Positions 4,658 through 5,617 of a stretch of DNA of 5,617 nucleotides are shown here, one piece after another (the first letter of the stretch is position 1; every line of letters begins with the position of its first letter). Under the pieces are notes generated by a model. The model had not been told where the DNA came from. It worked only from the letters and a program-made list of their open reading frames with translations, and did not search any database. The DNA lies in the NCBI GenBank assembly GCA_025351145.1, contig JANXWM010000008.1, forward strand, positions 1 through 5,617, in the 5' to 3' direction. The stretch comes from Chitinophagaceae bacterium. GTDB lineage: Bacteria > Bacteroidota > Bacteroidia > Chitinophagales > Chitinophagaceae. Position numbers and translations under genes: made by a program.

Positions 4658-5617
4658 ATGAAACAGATTAAAACATTTTGTAAATGTTGTGCTGAAGCCT
4701 TTTGCTTTATATTTCTTTTTTTTAGCGGATGCAGCGTTAAAGAAACATCTGATAAAAAGGTTTTTTATTACAACGAAACTACAGGTGTGGCAACACTTGA
4801 TCCTGCCTTTGCAAAGAACCAGTCAGTAATGTGGGTAGATCATCAACTCTATAATACGCTTGTAGAAACTGACAGTAATTTGAACATTGTTCCCTCTCTT
4901 GCCAAAAGCTGGAGCATAAGCCCTGACAGGATTGTATATACTTTTCATTTGCGTACAGATGTATATTTCCAAAACAATGATGCATTCTTAAACAGCAAAG
5001 GAAGAAAGCTTACAGCAAACGATGTGGTGTACAGTTTAAAGCGCATCATTGATAAAAATATTGCCAGCAGCGGTGCATGGATTTTTAACAACCGCGTAGA
5101 TAGTTTGAATGGTTTTACTGCATTGAACGATTCTACTTTTCAGTTAAAATTACTGCGGCCATTTCAACCGGTGCTGGGTATTTTAAGTATGCAGTACTGC
5201 AGCATTATTGCGCATGAAGCAGTTGAAAAATACGGTAAAGATTATCGCAGCCACCCGTGTGGCACCGGGCCTTTTCAGTTGAAATACTGGGACGAAGGCC
5301 AGGCCCTTGTACTTGAAAAAAATGAGCATTACTGGGAGCATGATGAGCAGGGAAAACAATTGCCTTACCTGGATGCGGTGAAGATGAGTTTTTATAATAA
5401 TAAGGCTACTGAGTTTCTTGAATTCCGGCAGGGAAGACTGAGTTTTATTAATGATATTGATCCTTCTTTTAAAGACGAGATTCTTACTAAAAAAGGAGAT
5501 CTGCGTTCCGACTGGCAGGGCAAAATAATCCTGCAAAAGCATGCTTACCTAAACACCGAATATTTTGGGATACTTGTTGATGAAAACAACCTGCTTGTAA
5601 ATGGCTCACCATTAAAA
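4658..5617 (+). CDS. Peptide/oligopeptide-type ABC transporter solute-binding lipoprotein (family 5), 5' part
   Basis: The frame runs from ATG 4658 to the window end without a stop, giving 320 residues of a family whose members are usually 500-560 long. Residues 1-24 form a lipoprotein signal peptide: Lys-containing start, hydrophobic AFCFIFLFF (14-22), and FSGC with Cys25 as the lipidated residue. The mature part matches family 5 (OppA/DppA/NikA): LDPAF (48-52), a signature-like stretch from A82 to R99 (SWSISPD then VYTFHLR), LTANDVVYSLKR (118-129), GTGPF (202-206) and LEKNEHYW (219-226). It should sit in the periplasm, anchored to a membrane, and bind peptides or similar solutes for an ABC permease that is not in this window. 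Substrate specificity cannot be read from sequence. The leader has four cysteines before the lipobox (8, 10, 11, 16), which is unusual. There is no Shine-Dalgarno sequence. The start is supported because the signal peptide begins right at it. Confidence 0.9.
   Translation, partial: MKQIKTFCKCCAEAFCFIFLFFSGCSVKETSDKKVFYYNETTGVATLDPAFAKNQSVMWVDHQLYNTLVETDSNLNIVPSLAKSWSISPDRIVYTFHLRTDVYFQNNDAFLNSKGRKLTANDVVYSLKRIIDKNIASSGAWIFNNRVDSLNGFTALNDSTFQLKLLRPFQPVLGILSMQYCSIIAHEAVEKYGKDYRSHPCGTGPFQLKYWDEGQALVLEKNEHYWEHDEQGKQLPYLDAVKMSFYNNKATEFLEFRQGRLSFINDIDPSFKDEILTKKGDLRSDWQGKIILQKHAYLNTEYFGILVDENNLLVNGSPLK

Noticed and set aside
5183..5542. Minus-strand open frame of 119 codons inside the lipoprotein gene
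   Set aside because: It is antisense to a clear family 5 solute-binding protein, and its apparent content is a by-product of that gene's codons.

Overview
The window looks like chromosomal DNA from a member of the Bacteroidota, probably near Chitinophagaceae. The grounds are AT-rich intergenic DNA, no convincing Shine-Dalgarno sequences before any start, TTTG/TAnnTTTG-like promoter traces, and an EF-G paralogue of the type I associate with Bacteroidota. The placement rests on recognition, not on a search. No rRNA, tRNA, CRISPR array, transposase or integrase gene was seen.

Layout, left to right. Positions 1-41 (minus) hold the first codons of a gene running off the left edge, with a twin-arginine-like leader. 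Positions 42-393 are intergenic and carry an operator-like palindrome, repeat copy 1 and a minus-strand terminator. Positions 394-2529 (minus) encode a full-length EF-G-like translational GTPase with Tyr at the catalytic-His position. Positions 2530-2909 hold repeat copy 2, a 14-bp palindrome and two hairpins. Positions 2910-3290 (minus) encode a 126-residue coiled-coil protein of unknown function. Positions 3291-3686 form a divergent promoter region. Positions 3687-4316 (plus) encode a 209-residue aquaporin-family channel with a strong terminator. Positions 4317-4657 hold repeat copies 3 and 4 as an inverted pair. Positions 4658-5617 (plus) encode the first 320 residues of an OppA/DppA-type (family 5) solute-binding lipoprotein, cut by the right edge.

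The genes do not form one evident pathway. Each has its own long intergenic region, and neighbours share roles only loosely: translation, channel, uptake. The most unusual signal is non-coding. Four copies of a roughly 50-90 nt intergenic repeat share the core GTGCGACGCAAG and a conserved spacing to a downstream TGG. Two copies lie on each strand within 4.4 kb, and one pair makes a 133-nt imperfect palindrome with perfect 19-bp arms. The other points of interest are the altered EF-G G3 motif and an aquaporin that lacks the selectivity-filter arginine and whose second half looks like a first half.
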